DNA of 64,000 nt. Source: Arthrobacter sp. StoSoilB5 (lineage in GTDB: Bacteria > Actinomycetota > Actinomycetes > Actinomycetales > Micrococcaceae). The first letter of the stretch is position 1; each line of letters opens with the position of its first letter. Positions 17,429 to 29,977 of this stretch are shown here, piece by piece. Both the position numbers and the translations under genes were made by a program. The DNA is taken from contig NZ_AP024646.1 of the NCBI RefSeq assembly GCF_019977235.1, forward strand, positions 2,976,001 to 3,040,000, in the 5' to 3' direction. Under the pieces are notes generated by a model. It saw nothing but the letters and a program-made list of their open reading frames with translations, made no database searches and had not been told where the DNA came from.

Positions 17429-19237
17429 TCACAGGTACTGGCCCGTGTTGGCCGTGGTCTCGATCGACTTGCCAGGTTCCTGGCCGGCCTTGCCTTGCAC
17501 GATCGTGCGGATGTACGTGATCCGTTCACCCTTCTTCCCCGAGATCCTTGCCCAGTCATCAGGGTTGGTGGTGTTCGGCATGTCCTCATGTTCCCGGAAT
17601 TCGTCCACTACGGCCCGCAACAGGTGGTCGATCCTCAGACCCTTCTGGTGGTTGGTCAGCAGGTCCTTGATCGCGTACTTCTTAGCCCGGTCCACCACGT
17701 TCTGGACCACTGCACCTGAGTTGAAGTCCTTGAAGTAGAGCATCTCCGTATCGCCGTTGGCGTAGGTGACTTCCAGGTACTCGTTCGACTTCTCGGTGGA
17801 GTACATGGCCTCAACCGTGCGCTGGATCATGGCGTCGACCGTGGCCTGGACGTCCCCGCCGTACTCAGCCAGGTCCTGCGCGTGGAACGGCAGGTCCGTG
17901 GTGATGTACTTGCCAAAGATGTCTGCTGCGGCCTCGGCATCGGGCCGCTGGATCTTGACCTTTACGTCCAGGCGGCCGGGACGAAGGATCGCGGGATCGA
18001 TCATGTCTTCACGGTTTGAAGCACCAATGACGATCACGTTGTCCAATCGCTCCACGCCGTCAATCTCGCTGAGCAGCTGCGGGACGATGGTGGTTTCGAC
18101 GTCGGAAGACACACCGGTGCCACGGGTGCGGAACAGCGAGTCCATCTCATCGAAGAAAACCACAACGGGGCTGCCATCGGATGCCTTTTCGCGGGCGCGG
18201 GAGAAGATGAGCCGGATATGCCGTTCGGTTTCGCCGACATACTTGTCCAGGAGCTCGGGTCCCTTGATGTTGAGGAAGTAGCTCTTGAGGTCGGTGTTTC
18301 CGGCGCGCTCAGCAGCACGGGCGGCCAGGGAATTTGCCACGGCCTTGGCGATGAGGGTTTTGCCGCAGCCTGGCGGACCGTACAGCAGGATGCCCTTGGG
18401 CGCCTTGAGACCGTGTTCCCGGTACAGGTCCGGATGCAGGAACGGGAGTTCCACAGCATCGCGGATCTGCTCGATTTGGGGGCCTAGGCCGCCGATGTCC
18501 TGATAGGTAATGTCCGGGACTTCTTCCAGGACAAGGTTCTCTACCTCGGCGCGCGGGACTTTCTCCAGCGCATAGCCGGTGCGGGAATCCAATGACAAGG
18601 CGTCGCCCACCTTCAGGTGCACGCTTTGCAGTGCTCCGGAAAGCCGGACCACCCGCTCCTCATCGGCCCGACCAACTACCAGAGCGCGGTCCTTGCCCAG
18701 CATCTCCTTGAGCGTGACGAGTTCACCCGCACGCTCGTAGCCAAGTCCGGCGACCACCAGCAGGGCCTCGTTCAGGAGGACTTCCTGTCCGACGGCGAGT
18801 TGGTTGACATTCACCAGCGGGCTGATGCCAACGCGCATCTTGCGGCCCGCATTGAAAATGTCCACGGATTCTTCCGTGGCCGCCTGCCCCGAACTGCCTG
18901 GGCTTGGCTGCCTGCGGGGGTTGATCTGAACCACGGTCCCGAAGCTGTAAGGCGGCTGCCCTTCCTGCTCCAAGGCACCCTTCAAGCGGAGGATTTCACC
19001 CTTCGCCGTTTCAAGCATGCTGACGAGCTTGCTGTTGTTCTGGGTGGCGGCGGCAAGCTGGCGGTCGATGTGGCGAAGCTTGTCCCGGAGGATGTTGATC
19101 TGCCGTTCGGCCACGGTCAATTCACTCGAGGGGTCGGGCGGCTGGATGGCGGCAAGCCTCCGGTTTGCTGCCTCTTCAGCTGCGGCGTTAGCTTCCTCCG
19201 GCGTCGGCCGTCCAATGTCGTTGTTCGACGTATCCAC
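17429..19237 (-). CDS. arc: Proteasome-activating AAA ATPase ARC/Mpa
   Basis: ARC (Mpa in mycobacteria) recognises pupylated proteins, unfolds them with ATP and feeds them to the 20S core. The 602-residue protein has an N-terminal coiled coil that binds Pup ([16 protein letters not shown]), a double OB domain, and one AAA domain with Walker A (GPPGCGKT), Walker B ([10 protein letters not shown]) and the arginine-finger region (LRPGRLDVK). It ends in GQYL, the penultimate-tyrosine tail that inserts into the alpha ring. The start is GTG. It lies 96 bases after trmI and overlaps a possible dop start. Confidence 0.97.
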   Translation of the reverse strand: MDTSNNDIGRPTPEEANAAAEEAANRRLAAIQPPDPSSELTVAERQINILRDKLRHIDRQLAAATQNNSKLVSMLETAKGEILRLKGALEQEGQPPYSFGTVVQINPRRQPSPGSSGQAATEESVDIFNAGRKMRVGISPLVNVNQLAVGQEVLLNEALLVVAGLGYERAGELVTLKEMLGKDRALVVGRADEERVVRLSGALQSVHLKVGDALSLDSRTGYALEKVPRAEVENLVLEEVPDITYQDIGGLGPQIEQIRDAVELPFLHPDLYREHGLKAPKGILLYGPPGCGKTLIAKAVANSLAARAAERAGNTDLKSYFLNIKGPELLDKYVGETERHIRLIFSRAREKASDGSPVVVFFDEMDSLFRTRGTGVSSDVETTIVPQLLSEIDGVERLDNVIVIGASNREDMIDPAILRPGRLDVKVKIQRPDAEAAADIFGKYITTDLPFHAQDLAEYGGDVQATVDAMIQRTVEAMYSTEKSNEYLEVTYANGDTEMLYFKDFNSGAVVQNVVDRAKKYAIKDLLTNHQKGLRIDHLLRAVVDEFREHEDMPNTTNPDDWARISGKKGERITYIRTIVQGKAGQEPGKSIETTANTGQYL

Positions 19238-19333
19238 GATTCATCAGCCCCTTCCTGCGCTTAACAAGACCTTAGTCCCGAAAAGCTCAGGGTGCTTCGT
19301 GACATCCGGAATGCGGACCCTATTGTGACCTTT

Positions 19334-20410
19334 TCAGTTTGTGACCGAGGGGTCGTCCTGGACGTTGGTTCCGGCAATGGCATCGCGTGCGGCACGGCGG
19401 AGTTTCTTGTCTGATACCGCGCGCTCCCCCACCGCCCCCGGAGTCCAGGCGTTCAGGTCTTCTGCGCTGAATTCGGTCTTGGATGGGCGCCGCTTGACGG
19501 AGATCCCAGTGACGCCGTCGGCGAGCCGCCTGGTGACCAGAAGGAATCCCGTGTGGGCCACCATACGGTGATCAGGACGGACTGCGAGTCCTTCGAGGTG
19601 CCAGCCGCGGACCATGGATTCCCAGGCGTCCGGTTCCGTGAAGCGTCCGTCCGCCCGGATGGCCTCGGCGGTGCGGGAAAGCTGCGTCACGGTGGCCACG
19701 TAATTGATCCAGACGCCGCCAGGGGCCAGGACGGTTGCCACCGCGTCAAGGCACTCCCACGGAGCAAGCATGTCAAGCACTACACGGTCTACGGAGCCAG
19801 GTGCCTCGGCACGGACCACCTCTTCCTGGAAATCCCCCAGGGAGATCTGCCAAGCCGGGTGCGGGCCACCGAATATCGTCTCGACGTTCCCCCGGGCGAT
19901 GTCCGCGAATTCTTCGCGGCGCTCAAAGGAATGGAGGTAGCCGCCATCGCCCACTGCACGGAGCAGGGAAATGGACAACGCACCGGAGCCCACGCCGGCT
20001 TCAACAACGCGCGCACCCGGGAAGATATCAGCCATGGTGACAATCTGGCCGGCGTCCTTCGGATAGACAACGGCCGCGCCACGGGGCATGGACAAGACGA
20101 AGTCCGAGAGCAGGGGACGCAAAGTCTGGTACTGCTGCCCGATGTTGTTGCTGACCACCGAGCCATCAACCTGGCCGATGATTTCATCGTGGTTCAGGAA
20201 ACCGCGGTGGGTATGAAAAGCTCCGCCCACTTCAAGCGTGATGGTGTTCATCCGGCCACGCTCATCCGTGAGCTGCACACGCTCGCCCACGCGGAAAGGC
20301 CCACGGCGCCGCGCTGCCCCTGTTGGCTGCATGGCAGAGTCAGTGGCTGGCTTGTCGGTGCCGGTCTCCGTGCCTGCGCTTGTCTCAGCCGCGGCGGTTT
20401 CGCTGCTCAT
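19334..20410 (-). CDS. trmI: tRNA (adenine-N1)-methyltransferase TrmI
   Basis: TrmI methylates N1 of adenine 58 in the T-loop of tRNAs using S-adenosylmethionine. After a low-complexity N-terminus of about 35 residues, the protein has the small N-terminal beta domain (FRVGERVQLTDERGR) and a Rossmann methyltransferase domain with VVEAGVGSGALSI and LHSFERREEF. The ATG at 20410 has GCGAGGAAC upstream and is preferred over the frame opening at 20446; it gives 358 residues. This gene precedes arc in the same orientation, as its homologue Rv2118c does in mycobacteria. Confidence 0.92.
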   Translation of the reverse strand: MSSETAAAETSAGTETGTDKPATDSAMQPTGAARRRGPFRVGERVQLTDERGRMNTITLEVGGAFHTHRGFLNHDEIIGQVDGSVVSNNIGQQYQTLRPLLSDFVLSMPRGAAVVYPKDAGQIVTMADIFPGARVVEAGVGSGALSISLLRAVGDGGYLHSFERREEFADIARGNVETIFGGPHPAWQISLGDFQEEVVRAEAPGSVDRVVLDMLAPWECLDAVATVLAPGGVWINYVATVTQLSRTAEAIRADGRFTEPDAWESMVRGWHLEGLAVRPDHRMVAHTGFLLVTRRLADGVTGISVKRRPSKTEFSAEDLNAWTPGAVGERAVSDKKLRRAARDAIAGTNVQDDPSVTN

Positions 20411-20521
20411 GTGGTGTTCCTCGCTCCTGGGCGGCTGCGCCGCCATGTGTTGCTGCCGTATGGGCGCCGAAAATCGATGGTTTGTTTTGTGGACCGGCAG
20501 GTAACTCTACCGGCAAGGGCG

Positions 20522-21685
20522 TCAGGCGCGCCCGCTGCCCCGGGCTTCTTTACCTGTAATCGCTGTCACTACTGCCTGCTGGCGGAGCAAACCGGTCACG
20601 GTTCCGTTGTGGTCCACCACAGCGTATTCGCCACCCTCCAGCCGCGCCAGATACTGAATCAGCTCCTGGCCCTTGGACCATTCCGGGACGTAGGCACCGG
20701 CCGCCAAGGCGTGCGCTACGGCGGTGACCGGCGTCGTCGCTACCGCCTCAGGAGGGACCGCGGCAGCTGCGCCCGGATCCACTACTCCCTGCGGCTTTCC
20801 GTCAGGTCCGCAAATCACGACGGCGGGACTCCCTGCCGGGGACACCGCCAGGACGTCTGCCACAGTGGCCGCGTTCGGCAGGCCCACTGCTGGCTCCGCG
20901 AGGCCGGCCGCGCTAACCAGGTAAAGGCGGCTGCGGAGCTTTGCGTGGTTGATTGAACTCGATGCGCCCATCCACAGGAAGCCGCAGACGAGGACGGTGA
21001 TCAGCATGAGGTTGATGTCCAAGGGTGCGCCGCTCAAGAGCGGCACTGCGATAAACCAAATGACCAGTGCGGCAACGATGACGCGCCCGGACCAGCCCGC
21101 GGCAATGGTTCCCTTGTCCTGGCTGCCCGTGGCCTTCCAGACCGCTGATTCCACCAGCCGGCCGCCATCCAAGGGCAAACCGGGAAGAACGTTGAAGATG
21201 CCAATGAGGAGGTTGGCCCACATAAGGATGTTTGCCAGGATTTCAGTGACGCCACCGAGGATACCCGCCGAAAGGACAGCCCACATTCCGGCGGCCAGGA
21301 CAAAGTTTGAAACCGGTCCGGCGAGGGCAACGATTACAGAGCGTCCCGGCGATGCGGTGAAGTTCTCGAACTGGGTATGTCCGCCCCACAGATTCAGGAC
21401 AATCTTTTCCGTGGGCCAGTTGAACGCCTTGGCGCTGAGCGCATGGGCAAGCTCGTGGACCAAGACGGAGAGCGCGAGCAGCAAGGCATAGCCGAGGGCA
21501 ACAAAGTAGGCCCAGATGCCGAGGTTCGGCATTCGCACCAGCAGCGCTGGCCCATAGACGATCACGGTGAAACCGGCGATGACGAACCACGAGTACGCGA
21601 GGTATACGGGGATACCGCCGATTTTTCCTAGTGGGATGCCGTCCTTTTTGGTGGCAGCATGATGTGGCGTGGAGGAGCTGCTCAC
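20522..21685 (-). CDS. M50 family site-2 metalloprotease with C-terminal CBS-like region
   Basis: A 387-residue integral membrane zinc protease of the site-2 family, which cleaves substrates within the membrane. The zinc-binding HELAH lies in the second hydrophobic segment (LSVLVHELAHALS) and the third ligand motif is NVLPGLPLDGGRL. About six hydrophobic segments are visible. The C-terminal 150 residues contain two weak CBS-like repeats (ending in YAVVDHNGTVTGLL). The group resembles mycobacterial Rip3; the substrate is unknown. The GTG start follows the HAD stop codon directly (TAG then GTG), so the two are coupled. Confidence 0.87.
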   Translation of the reverse strand: MSSSSTPHHAATKKDGIPLGKIGGIPVYLAYSWFVIAGFTVIVYGPALLVRMPNLGIWAYFVALGYALLLALSVLVHELAHALSAKAFNWPTEKIVLNLWGGHTQFENFTASPGRSVIVALAGPVSNFVLAAGMWAVLSAGILGGVTEILANILMWANLLIGIFNVLPGLPLDGGRLVESAVWKATGSQDKGTIAAGWSGRVIVAALVIWFIAVPLLSGAPLDINLMLITVLVCGFLWMGASSSINHAKLRSRLYLVSAAGLAEPAVGLPNAATVADVLAVSPAGSPAVVICGPDGKPQGVVDPGAAAAVPPEAVATTPVTAVAHALAAGAYVPEWSKGQELIQYLARLEGGEYAVVDHNGTVTGLLRQQAVVTAITGKEARGSGRA

Positions 21686-22405
21686 CTAGTTTGCCCCTTC
21701 AAGGAGGTTCCGTGGCGCGAAACGGTCTACCACCAATTGGCTGACGTCCGCCGCGGATCGGCCCACCAGGGTTTCCCACATGACCATTCCGGGATATTCG
21801 GGAAGCGGAACCTGGTGTGGGATGCCCACAGTCAGTACGCCGGATGCCAAGGCGGCCGTGGCTCCCGGAATGGAATCTTCCAAGGCGACGCAGTGATCGA
21901 TGGTCAGCGAGGAGTCATCGAGCCGAAGTCGTTCGACAGCCGTCAGGTAGGCCTCGGGGTGGGGTTTTCCGTTGGTCACACTGTCTCCGGTGACCAGGAA
22001 TTCGAAGTACGGCTTGGGGAGGCTTTCAACAATAACGCCGGCCAACGGGCCCTCGGACATGGTGACCAGGGCGCAACGGATGCCCGCCTGGTGCAATTCG
22101 TCCAGCAACTCGCGGGCGCCGGGACGCCAGGGAACTTCAGTACGGACCTGCTTGATCACCTGCGCGCTGAGCGTATCCACGATTTCCCGGGCTTCAAGGC
22201 GGACTCCAGCGGCCTGCAGCACCGCGGCCGAGTGCAGCAGGGACTGGCCCACCAACTGCATCGCCTGCTGGTGTGACCACCTCCCCCCGTGCGCCTCCAC
22301 CAGTGCGCGCTCGGCGGCAATCCAGTAAGGCTCAGTGTCCACAAGGGTGCCATCCATATCCCAGAGCACGGCTTTGAGAAGGGGCTGACTGGATGACGAA
22401 GGCAT
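21686..22405 (-). CDS. HAD-superfamily phosphatase, beta-phosphoglucomutase-like
   Basis: A 239-residue haloacid-dehalogenase-type hydrolase. The first motif is LWDMDGTLVDTEPYW with the nucleophilic aspartate; motif II is VTMSEG; the last acidic motif is ALEDSIPGATAA. A helical cap sits between the first two motifs, as in sugar phosphatases and beta-phosphoglucomutases. The substrate cannot be read. The ATG at 22405 appears leaderless: TAGACT (22413-22418, minus strand) ends 7 bases before it and there is no Shine-Dalgarno sequence. The next gene downstream is the M50 protease. Confidence 0.85.
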   Translation of the reverse strand: MPSSSSQPLLKAVLWDMDGTLVDTEPYWIAAERALVEAHGGRWSHQQAMQLVGQSLLHSAAVLQAAGVRLEAREIVDTLSAQVIKQVRTEVPWRPGARELLDELHQAGIRCALVTMSEGPLAGVIVESLPKPYFEFLVTGDSVTNGKPHPEAYLTAVERLRLDDSSLTIDHCVALEDSIPGATAALASGVLTVGIPHQVPLPEYPGMVMWETLVGRSAADVSQLVVDRFAPRNLLEGAN

Positions 22406-22527
22406 GGTTTCAAGTCTACGTGGAACCCGGGGCGCTTCCCGCCGGGCTTGCGCTGTGGGCGAATACAGGACACGCTTCGACGCGAAATGCCATGCATCCA
22501 CAAGGGTCTTGGACGTAGGGTGAGTGG

Positions 22528-23433
22528 ATGAACAGTGTGGACGGGACCCCCGAAGGACAGGACATCACCGCGGAGCCCGAGCGTTTCCTTAAGGAACCCG
22601 CGGAAGGCCAACGCGTCACCGTAATGATCGCTGCGTTTGAAGGCTGGAACGACGCCGGTGAGGCCGCCAGCGATGCGCTGCACTACTTGAACAAAGTCTG
22701 GGACGGCAAGAAGGTTGCCACGGTAGATGCCGAGGAGTACTACGACTTCCAGTTCACCCGGCCAACCGTGCGCCGCACGTCCTCGGGTGCGCGGAAGGTC
22801 AAGTGGCCCTCAACGCGGATCTACAAGGCCTCAGTTCCGGACAGCAATGTGGACGTGGTGTTTGTTCTCGGCACCGAACCTTCATACCGTTGGCGGGCCT
22901 ACACCACCGAACTTTTGGTCCATGCCGAGGCGCTAAAAGTCGATTCGGTCATTCTTGTAGGTGCACTGCTGGCCGATGTACCCCACAGCCGGCCAATTCC
23001 GGTCAGCACCACCACGGAAGACAGTTCGCTGCGGGAACGGCTGAATCTGGAGGCTTCCCAGTACGAAGGACCCGTGGGAATTGTTGGTGTCCTGGCCGAG
23101 TTCGCCATGCTTGCCGGGCTGCCAACGGTTTCCCTGTGGGCAGCTGTGCCCCACTATGTCGCACAACCGCCCTCACCCAAAGCCCAGCTGGCCATCCTTC
23201 ACAAGATTGAAGACCTGCTCCAGGTTCCCTTGGACAGCCAGGCCCTGGCAGAAGAGTCGGAGGCCTGGGAACGGGGCGTCGATGAACTCGCCACAGAAGA
23301 TCCTGAGATTGCTGCCTACGTGCGCCAACTGGAGGAAGCCAAGGACACTGCGGACCTCCCTGAAGCGTCGGGCGAATCCATCGCCCGGGAATTCGAGCGG
23401 TATTTGAAGCGCCGTGGCAAGGACCGGCCCTAG
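22528..23433 (+). CDS. PAC2 family protein
   Basis: A 301-residue PAC2-family protein. The name comes from the eukaryotic proteasome assembly chaperone PAC2; bacterial members are common in Actinobacteria with a proteasome, but their function is not established. Seen: VMIAAFEGWNDAGEAAS near the N-terminus, FTRPTVRR, and VVFVLGTEPSYRW, which are family signatures. TAGGGT (22516-22521) ends 6 bases before the ATG and no Shine-Dalgarno sequence is visible, so the transcript is probably leaderless. It is divergent from the HAD gene and followed by a strong terminator. Confidence 0.87.
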   Translation: MNSVDGTPEGQDITAEPERFLKEPAEGQRVTVMIAAFEGWNDAGEAASDALHYLNKVWDGKKVATVDAEEYYDFQFTRPTVRRTSSGARKVKWPSTRIYKASVPDSNVDVVFVLGTEPSYRWRAYTTELLVHAEALKVDSVILVGALLADVPHSRPIPVSTTTEDSSLRERLNLEASQYEGPVGIVGVLAEFAMLAGLPTVSLWAAVPHYVAQPPSPKAQLAILHKIEDLLQVPLDSQALAEESEAWERGVDELATEDPEIAAYVRQLEEAKDTADLPEASGESIAREFERYLKRRGKDRP

Positions 23434-23465
23434 GGGCAGAACCACTTAGACAACTACCATCTCCA

Positions 23466-23504
23466 AAACCAACGGCCCTGGCGATTAGCCAGGGCCGTTG
23501 GTTT
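23466..23504. terminator. Terminator between PAC2 and mshC
   Basis: A perfect 17-bp stem (23466-23482 with 23488-23504) closes a 5-base loop, with A-rich and T-rich ends. It lies between converging genes and can work in both directions. Confidence 0.9.
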
Positions 23505-23521
23505 GTGTTGCCCCGGTTCGG

Positions 23522-24799
23522 CTAGAGCTCCACGCCGAGCAACGCGTCGACGGCATCGCCCATAAGCGCGGCGTCCAGCTCAGACATCGGAGCATTGGTG
23601 CTCAATGCCTCCTCAGCCCAGCGGTCGACGGCGGCAATGGCTCCGGGAGCGTTGAGGTCATTGGCCAATTCCCGGCGCATGGCCTCGACAAGTGCGGAAG
23701 CCGAACCAGCAGGAGCCACGTCGCGCGCTTTTCGCCACCGGGCCAGCCGGTCCTTTGCTGCCGCAAAGTCCTCATCGGTCCAGGACCAGTCCGAGCGGTA
23801 GTGGTGGGCGAGGATTGCAAGGCGGATGGCCGCTGGTTCTTCTCCGGCGGCGCGGAGTTTGGAGACAAGTACCAGGTTGCCCTTGGACTTGCTCATCTTT
23901 TCTCCGTCAAGGCCCACCATACCGGCGTGGGCATAGTGCCTGGCCAGCGGAACGCCAGCCAATGAATAGGCGTGTCCTGCTCCCATTTCGTGGTGCGGGA
24001 ACACGAGGTCAGAGCCGCCGCCCTGAACGGTGAAGGGTGCGGGCAGGTACTTCTGCGCGATGACCGTACACTCAATGTGCCAACCGGGACGGCCGTCCCC
24101 CAAGGTGGCCCCCGGCCAGCTGGGTTCGCCTTCCCGGGCTACCCGCCAGAGCAATGGATCGAGTGCTTGGCGTTTTCCCGCCCTGCCCGGATCGCCGCCA
24201 CGCTCTGCAAAGAGGGCAAGCATTTCCGCTTCGCCAAGGCCTGAAACGTCGCCCAACGTCCACGCATCCGTGGCGTCGGAGCGTTTGCCTGCCGCTTCGA
24301 CGTCGTAGTAGACGTCGCCGTCGGGCTCGCCATCCGTACCCTGTACGCGGTAGGCGACGCCGTCAGCAATGAGCTGTTCGATCGCGGGCACGATGTCCGG
24401 GATGGCCTCGACCGCGCCGATGTAGTGATCCGGGGCAAGGACGTTCAGGGCGTCCATGTCAGTGTGGAACAGTTCAATCTGGCTCTGCGCCAAGTCACGC
24501 CAGTCCACGCCGGTGGCGGTGGCACGCTCGAGGAGGGGGTCATCGATGTCGGTGACGTTCTGAACATAGGCTACGCGGATTCCGGCGTCCCGCCAGGCCC
24601 TGTTGAGAAGGTCGAAGGCCACATAGCTTGCGGCGTGTCCCATATGCGTGGCGTCGTACGGCGTAATACCGCAGACGTACATCGATTGTTCCGGCTGCGG
24701 CTCTATCTCCACGACGCGGCCCAAGGCGGTGTCGAAGAGGCGTAGTTGGGGCATACTGCCGGGCAGCTCAGGAACAGGGCGGGAAGTCCACGATTTCAC
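23522..24799 (-). CDS. mshC: Mycothiol synthesis cysteine ligase MshC
   Basis: MshC joins cysteine to glucosaminyl-inositol in mycothiol synthesis, using ATP. It derives from cysteinyl-tRNA synthetase. The 425-residue protein has [17 protein letters not shown] with the zinc-binding cysteine and the HIGH-like motif, [12 protein letters not shown], and the KMSKS loop ([13 protein letters not shown]). It is shorter than a tRNA synthetase because it lacks the anticodon-binding part. The GTG start appears leaderless: TAAGGT (24806-24811, minus strand) ends 6 bases before it. uppP lies upstream, only 15 bases away. Confidence 0.95.
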   Translation of the reverse strand: MKSWTSRPVPELPGSMPQLRLFDTALGRVVEIEPQPEQSMYVCGITPYDATHMGHAASYVAFDLLNRAWRDAGIRVAYVQNVTDIDDPLLERATATGVDWRDLAQSQIELFHTDMDALNVLAPDHYIGAVEAIPDIVPAIEQLIADGVAYRVQGTDGEPDGDVYYDVEAAGKRSDATDAWTLGDVSGLGEAEMLALFAERGGDPGRAGKRQALDPLLWRVAREGEPSWPGATLGDGRPGWHIECTVIAQKYLPAPFTVQGGGSDLVFPHHEMGAGHAYSLAGVPLARHYAHAGMVGLDGEKMSKSKGNLVLVSKLRAAGEEPAAIRLAILAHHYRSDWSWTDEDFAAAKDRLARWRKARDVAPAGSASALVEAMRRELANDLNAPGAIAAVDRWAEEALSTNAPMSELDAALMGDAVDALLGVEL

Positions 24800-24814
24800 G
24801 ACTCAACCTTAGTG

Positions 24815-25648
24815 CTAGGCGCTGATCACATTGAAACCGAGCAGGACATACAGGGCCAGGCCGAGAAGGATGCGGTACCAGACAAAGAGCCTGTAACTAC
24901 GTGTTGAGACGAACTTCAGGAACCAGCCGATGATGACATAGCCCACCACGAAGGCGATAACTGTGGCCAGTGCGGTCTCCGGAAGGCCGTAGGGACCGGC
25001 CAGGCCCTCCTTGGAGACCGTTTTATAGAGCTGGTAGAGGCCGCTGCCGAAAACCGCGGGAATCGCGAGGAGGAATGAGTAGCGGGCCGCGGCCTCACGC
25101 GTATACCCCATCAGCAGGCCGGCAGTAATGGTTCCGCCGGAACGCGAAACGCCCGGAATCAGGGCCATCGCCTGCGCAAAGCCATACAGAATACCGTGCT
25201 TGTAGCTGAGCTGTGTGAGATCGCGTTCCTGGCGGCCCACGGCGTCGGCAACTGCAAGGAACATGCCGAAGACGATGAGCATGGTGGCCACGATCCACAT
25301 GCTCCGCAGGACCGACTCGATCTGGTCCTGGAACAACAAGCCCAGCACGATGATCGGAAGGCTGCCCAGGATTACCAGCCATCCCATGCGGGCGTCCGGG
25401 TCGCTTCGATCGACCTTTCCGCCCAAGGATCCAAACCAGGCACCGATGATCCGCACGATATCGCGCCAGAAGTAGACGATGACCGCCGTCTCCGTACCCA
25501 GCTGGGTGATGGCCGTGAAGGCCGCTCCGGGATCTGCTGCATTCGGAAGGAATGAGCCAACGATCCGCAGGTGAGCGCTTGAAGAGATCGGGAGGAATTC
25601 GGTGAGGCCTTGCACCAGGCCCAGCAGGGCTGCTTCTATCCAGTTCAC
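24815..25648 (-). CDS. uppP: Undecaprenyl-diphosphatase UppP (BacA)
   Basis: UppP removes one phosphate from undecaprenyl diphosphate, recycling the lipid carrier for peptidoglycan and polysaccharide synthesis. The 277-residue membrane protein has both signature motifs, [13 protein letters not shown] near the N-terminus and [12 protein letters not shown] in the second half, with about eight hydrophobic segments. The frame opens at 25864, but the family N-terminus [13 protein letters not shown] starts at the GTG at 25648. TAGGGT lies 8 bases before it. Supply of this carrier also serves the polysaccharide locus further along the window. Confidence 0.95.
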   Translation of the reverse strand: MNWIEAALLGLVQGLTEFLPISSSAHLRIVGSFLPNAADPGAAFTAITQLGTETAVIVYFWRDIVRIIGAWFGSLGGKVDRSDPDARMGWLVILGSLPIIVLGLLFQDQIESVLRSMWIVATMLIVFGMFLAVADAVGRQERDLTQLSYKHGILYGFAQAMALIPGVSRSGGTITAGLLMGYTREAAARYSFLLAIPAVFGSGLYQLYKTVSKEGLAGPYGLPETALATVIAFVVGYVIIGWFLKFVSTRSYRLFVWYRILLGLALYVLLGFNVISA

Positions 25649-25699
25649 GTGAATAGACCCTACGTCATGAAGACTGGGAACTCCCCGTAAGCTATCAGC

Positions 25700-26632
25700 A
25701 TGCAGCAGCGTTATGTCGGGAACAGTGGGTTCCGTGTCTCCTCTTTGTCCCTCGGAACCATGTCCTGGGCGCAGGAGACGGATGAGCAGGACGCTGCCGA
25801 GTTGCTCCATGCTTTCGTAGCCGCCGGCGGCACGGTCATCGACACCGCTGCGTCCTACGCCCATGGGCAGGCGGAGGCGATGCTGGGCTCCATGCTGGGT
25901 GACGTCGTGGCCCGCTCGGAAGTCGTCATATCTACCAAAGCCGGCGTCTCGTCGTCGGAATCCAGGCGCAGTATCAACGCATCACGCGGTGCCCTGCTGT
26001 CAGCGTTGGATGCCAGCCTGGCACGGCTCGGAACCGATTACCTTGACATCTGGTTTGTCCATGAGTGGGACCCGAATGTTCCCCTGGACGAGACTCTCTC
26101 CGCATTGGAGCTCGCGCAGAGGACAGGACGCGCCCGCTATGTGGGAATTTCCAACTACAACGGCTGGCAGACGGCCAAGGCAGCGGCAGTCGCTGGTTTC
26201 ACACTCGTAGCCAACCAATCCGAATACTCCCTGGTACAGCGCAAACCGGAGGAAGAACTCATTCCGGCCGTGGAAGACGCCGGGCTTGGCCTGATGGCCT
26301 GGGCTCCCCTGGGGCGTGGTGTTTTGAGCGGGAAGTACCGCGGCCAGATTCCTGCCGATTCGCGTGCCGCGCAGAGCCGGCTCGCCGGGTATGTCGAGCC
26401 ATACCTTGAGCCGAAGGCATCACGGGTAGTGGAGGCCGTGGCTATGGCCGCGCGGGGTTTGGGGCGTTCGCCCTTGGACGTGTCCCTGAGTTGGTTGCTC
26501 TCGCGTCCTGGCGTTGCCACCGCGATCGTGGGGGCCAGGAACGCTGTCCAGCTCAAGGAATTGCTGGATGCGCAGTTGACGGTCCTCCCGGCTGAGATTT
26601 CGCGTGCCCTGGAGGACGTTTCCGCGACATAG
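25700..26632 (+). CDS. Aldo/keto reductase family oxidoreductase
   Basis: A 310-residue NADPH-dependent aldo/keto reductase barrel. The catalytic tetrad is visible: Asp and Tyr in [14 protein letters not shown], Lys in VVISTKAG, and His in IWFVHEWDP. The C-terminal [13 protein letters not shown] fits the cofactor phosphate-binding region. The physiological substrate is unknown. TAAGCT (25688-25693) ends 6 bases before the ATG and there is no Shine-Dalgarno sequence, so translation is probably leaderless. It is divergent from uppP and convergent with rmlA. Confidence 0.9.
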   Translation: MQQRYVGNSGFRVSSLSLGTMSWAQETDEQDAAELLHAFVAAGGTVIDTAASYAHGQAEAMLGSMLGDVVARSEVVISTKAGVSSSESRRSINASRGALLSALDASLARLGTDYLDIWFVHEWDPNVPLDETLSALELAQRTGRARYVGISNYNGWQTAKAAAVAGFTLVANQSEYSLVQRKPEEELIPAVEDAGLGLMAWAPLGRGVLSGKYRGQIPADSRAAQSRLAGYVEPYLEPKASRVVEAVAMAARGLGRSPLDVSLSWLLSRPGVATAIVGARNAVQLKELLDAQLTVLPAEISRALEDVSAT

Positions 26633-26644
26633 CCGTTGCGTTCC

Positions 26645-28564
<1,920 letters not shown>

Positions 28565-28567
28565 CCC

Positions 28568-29977
28568 ATGGAGCCTGCTGAATTGACATCGCTTAGCACG
28601 CCGATTCCCGGGTTGGTGCTTTTCCATCTACCGGTCCACGGCGACAACCGGGGGTGGTTCAAGGAGAACTGGCACCGTAGCAAGATGATGGCGTTGGGCC
28701 TTCCGGATTTTGGACCCGTGCAGAACAACATCTCCTTCAATGCCAAACGCGGGACCACCCGCGGTATCCACGCCGAACCGTGGGACAAGTTCATTTCCCT
28801 CGCATCGGGGCGGATCTTTGGTGCGTGGGTGGACCTGCGGGACGGCCCCACTTTCGGAATGAGTTTCCATGCCGAACTGACGGCCAAGGATGCCATCTTC
28901 GTTCCCCGCGGTGTGGGCAATGCTTTCCAGACCCTGGAGGACGACACCGCATACACCTATTTGGTCAATGACCACTGGAGCGCCGGGGCGCAGGCCGAAT
29001 ATACATTCTTGAACCTTGCTGACGAAAACGTCGCCGTGCCTTGGCCCATACCGTTGGAACGGGCCATCCTGTCACCGCAGGACCGCAGTCATCCTCGGCT
29101 GCCAGCCGTCGCTCCCATGCAACCCAGGCGGACGCTGGTGCTTGGTGCGGACGGACAGCTGGGGAAAGCACTGAGGCAGGAGTTCGACGGCGACCCGACA
29201 GTGGACTTTGCGGGCAGGACGCAGTTCGATATTTCGGCAGAGGATTCCTTTCTCGCCACAGATTGGCGGAAGTACTCCATCATCATCAACGCGGCAGCCT
29301 TTACGGGAGTCGACGCGGCGGAGACAGCGGAAGGCCGTACTGCTGCCTGGAGCATCAACGCAGCCGCAGTGTCCCGTTTGGCGAGGACCGCCGTCGAGCA
29401 TTCACTAACGCTTGTCCATGTGTCCAGCGACTACGTATTCGACGGTACGGCTGCCGTGCACAAGGAGGACGAGGCACCAGCTCCCCTGGGCGTCTACGGG
29501 CAAAGCAAAGCCGCCGGAGACGCTGCTGTGGCCGCCGTGCCACGGCATTACATCGTGCGGAGCAGTTGGGTAGTGGGCGAGGGCCGCAACTTTGTCCGCA
29601 CCATGGCTGCGTTGGCCGCGAAAGGTGCAGCGCCCACTGTGGTGGGCGACCAGTGGGGACGTCTGACATTTGCGTCCGATATTGCCGCAGGCATCCGGCA
29701 CCTGATCAACAGCCACGCACCTTACGGAACCTACAACCTCAGTAGCGACGGCGAGCCGCAGTCCTGGGCGGGAATTGCACAGGATGTTTATCGTCTCTGC
29801 GGCGCGGATCCCCGAAAGATCATCACCATCAGCACGTCCGAGTACGCAAAGCCCGGAACTGCGCCGCGTCCAGGCAGCAGCGTCCTGGACCTTTCGAAAA
29901 TCAAGGAAACGGGCTTTAGTCCACCCACGTCCCATTCCCGGCTGGAAGCGTACCTGCGCTCCGAAACGTCACTTTGA
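28568..29977 (+). CDS. Fused dTDP-4-dehydrorhamnose 3,5-epimerase and reductase (RmlC-RmlD)
   Basis: A 469-residue bifunctional protein for the last two steps of dTDP-rhamnose synthesis. Residues about 1-185 are an RmlC-type cupin, with RGTTRGIHAEPWDKF carrying the catalytic histidine, AWVDLRDGPTFG, and SPQDRSHP near the domain end. Residues about 190-469 are an RmlD-type reductase, with LVLGADGQLGKAL binding NAD(P), HVSSDYVFDG, and the YGQSK catalytic pair. The segment after the epimerase histidine is shorter than in classical RmlC. Fusions of this order are known in Actinobacteria. The 3' end overlaps the convergent glycosyltransferase by 9 bases. Confidence 0.92.
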   Translation: MEPAELTSLSTPIPGLVLFHLPVHGDNRGWFKENWHRSKMMALGLPDFGPVQNNISFNAKRGTTRGIHAEPWDKFISLASGRIFGAWVDLRDGPTFGMSFHAELTAKDAIFVPRGVGNAFQTLEDDTAYTYLVNDHWSAGAQAEYTFLNLADENVAVPWPIPLERAILSPQDRSHPRLPAVAPMQPRRTLVLGADGQLGKALRQEFDGDPTVDFAGRTQFDISAEDSFLATDWRKYSIIINAAAFTGVDAAETAEGRTAAWSINAAAVSRLARTAVEHSLTLVHVSSDYVFDGTAAVHKEDEAPAPLGVYGQSKAAGDAAVAAVPRHYIVRSSWVVGEGRNFVRTMAALAAKGAAPTVVGDQWGRLTFASDIAAGIRHLINSHAPYGTYNLSSDGEPQSWAGIAQDVYRLCGADPRKIITISTSEYAKPGTAPRPGSSVLDLSKIKETGFSPPTSHSRLEAYLRSETSL

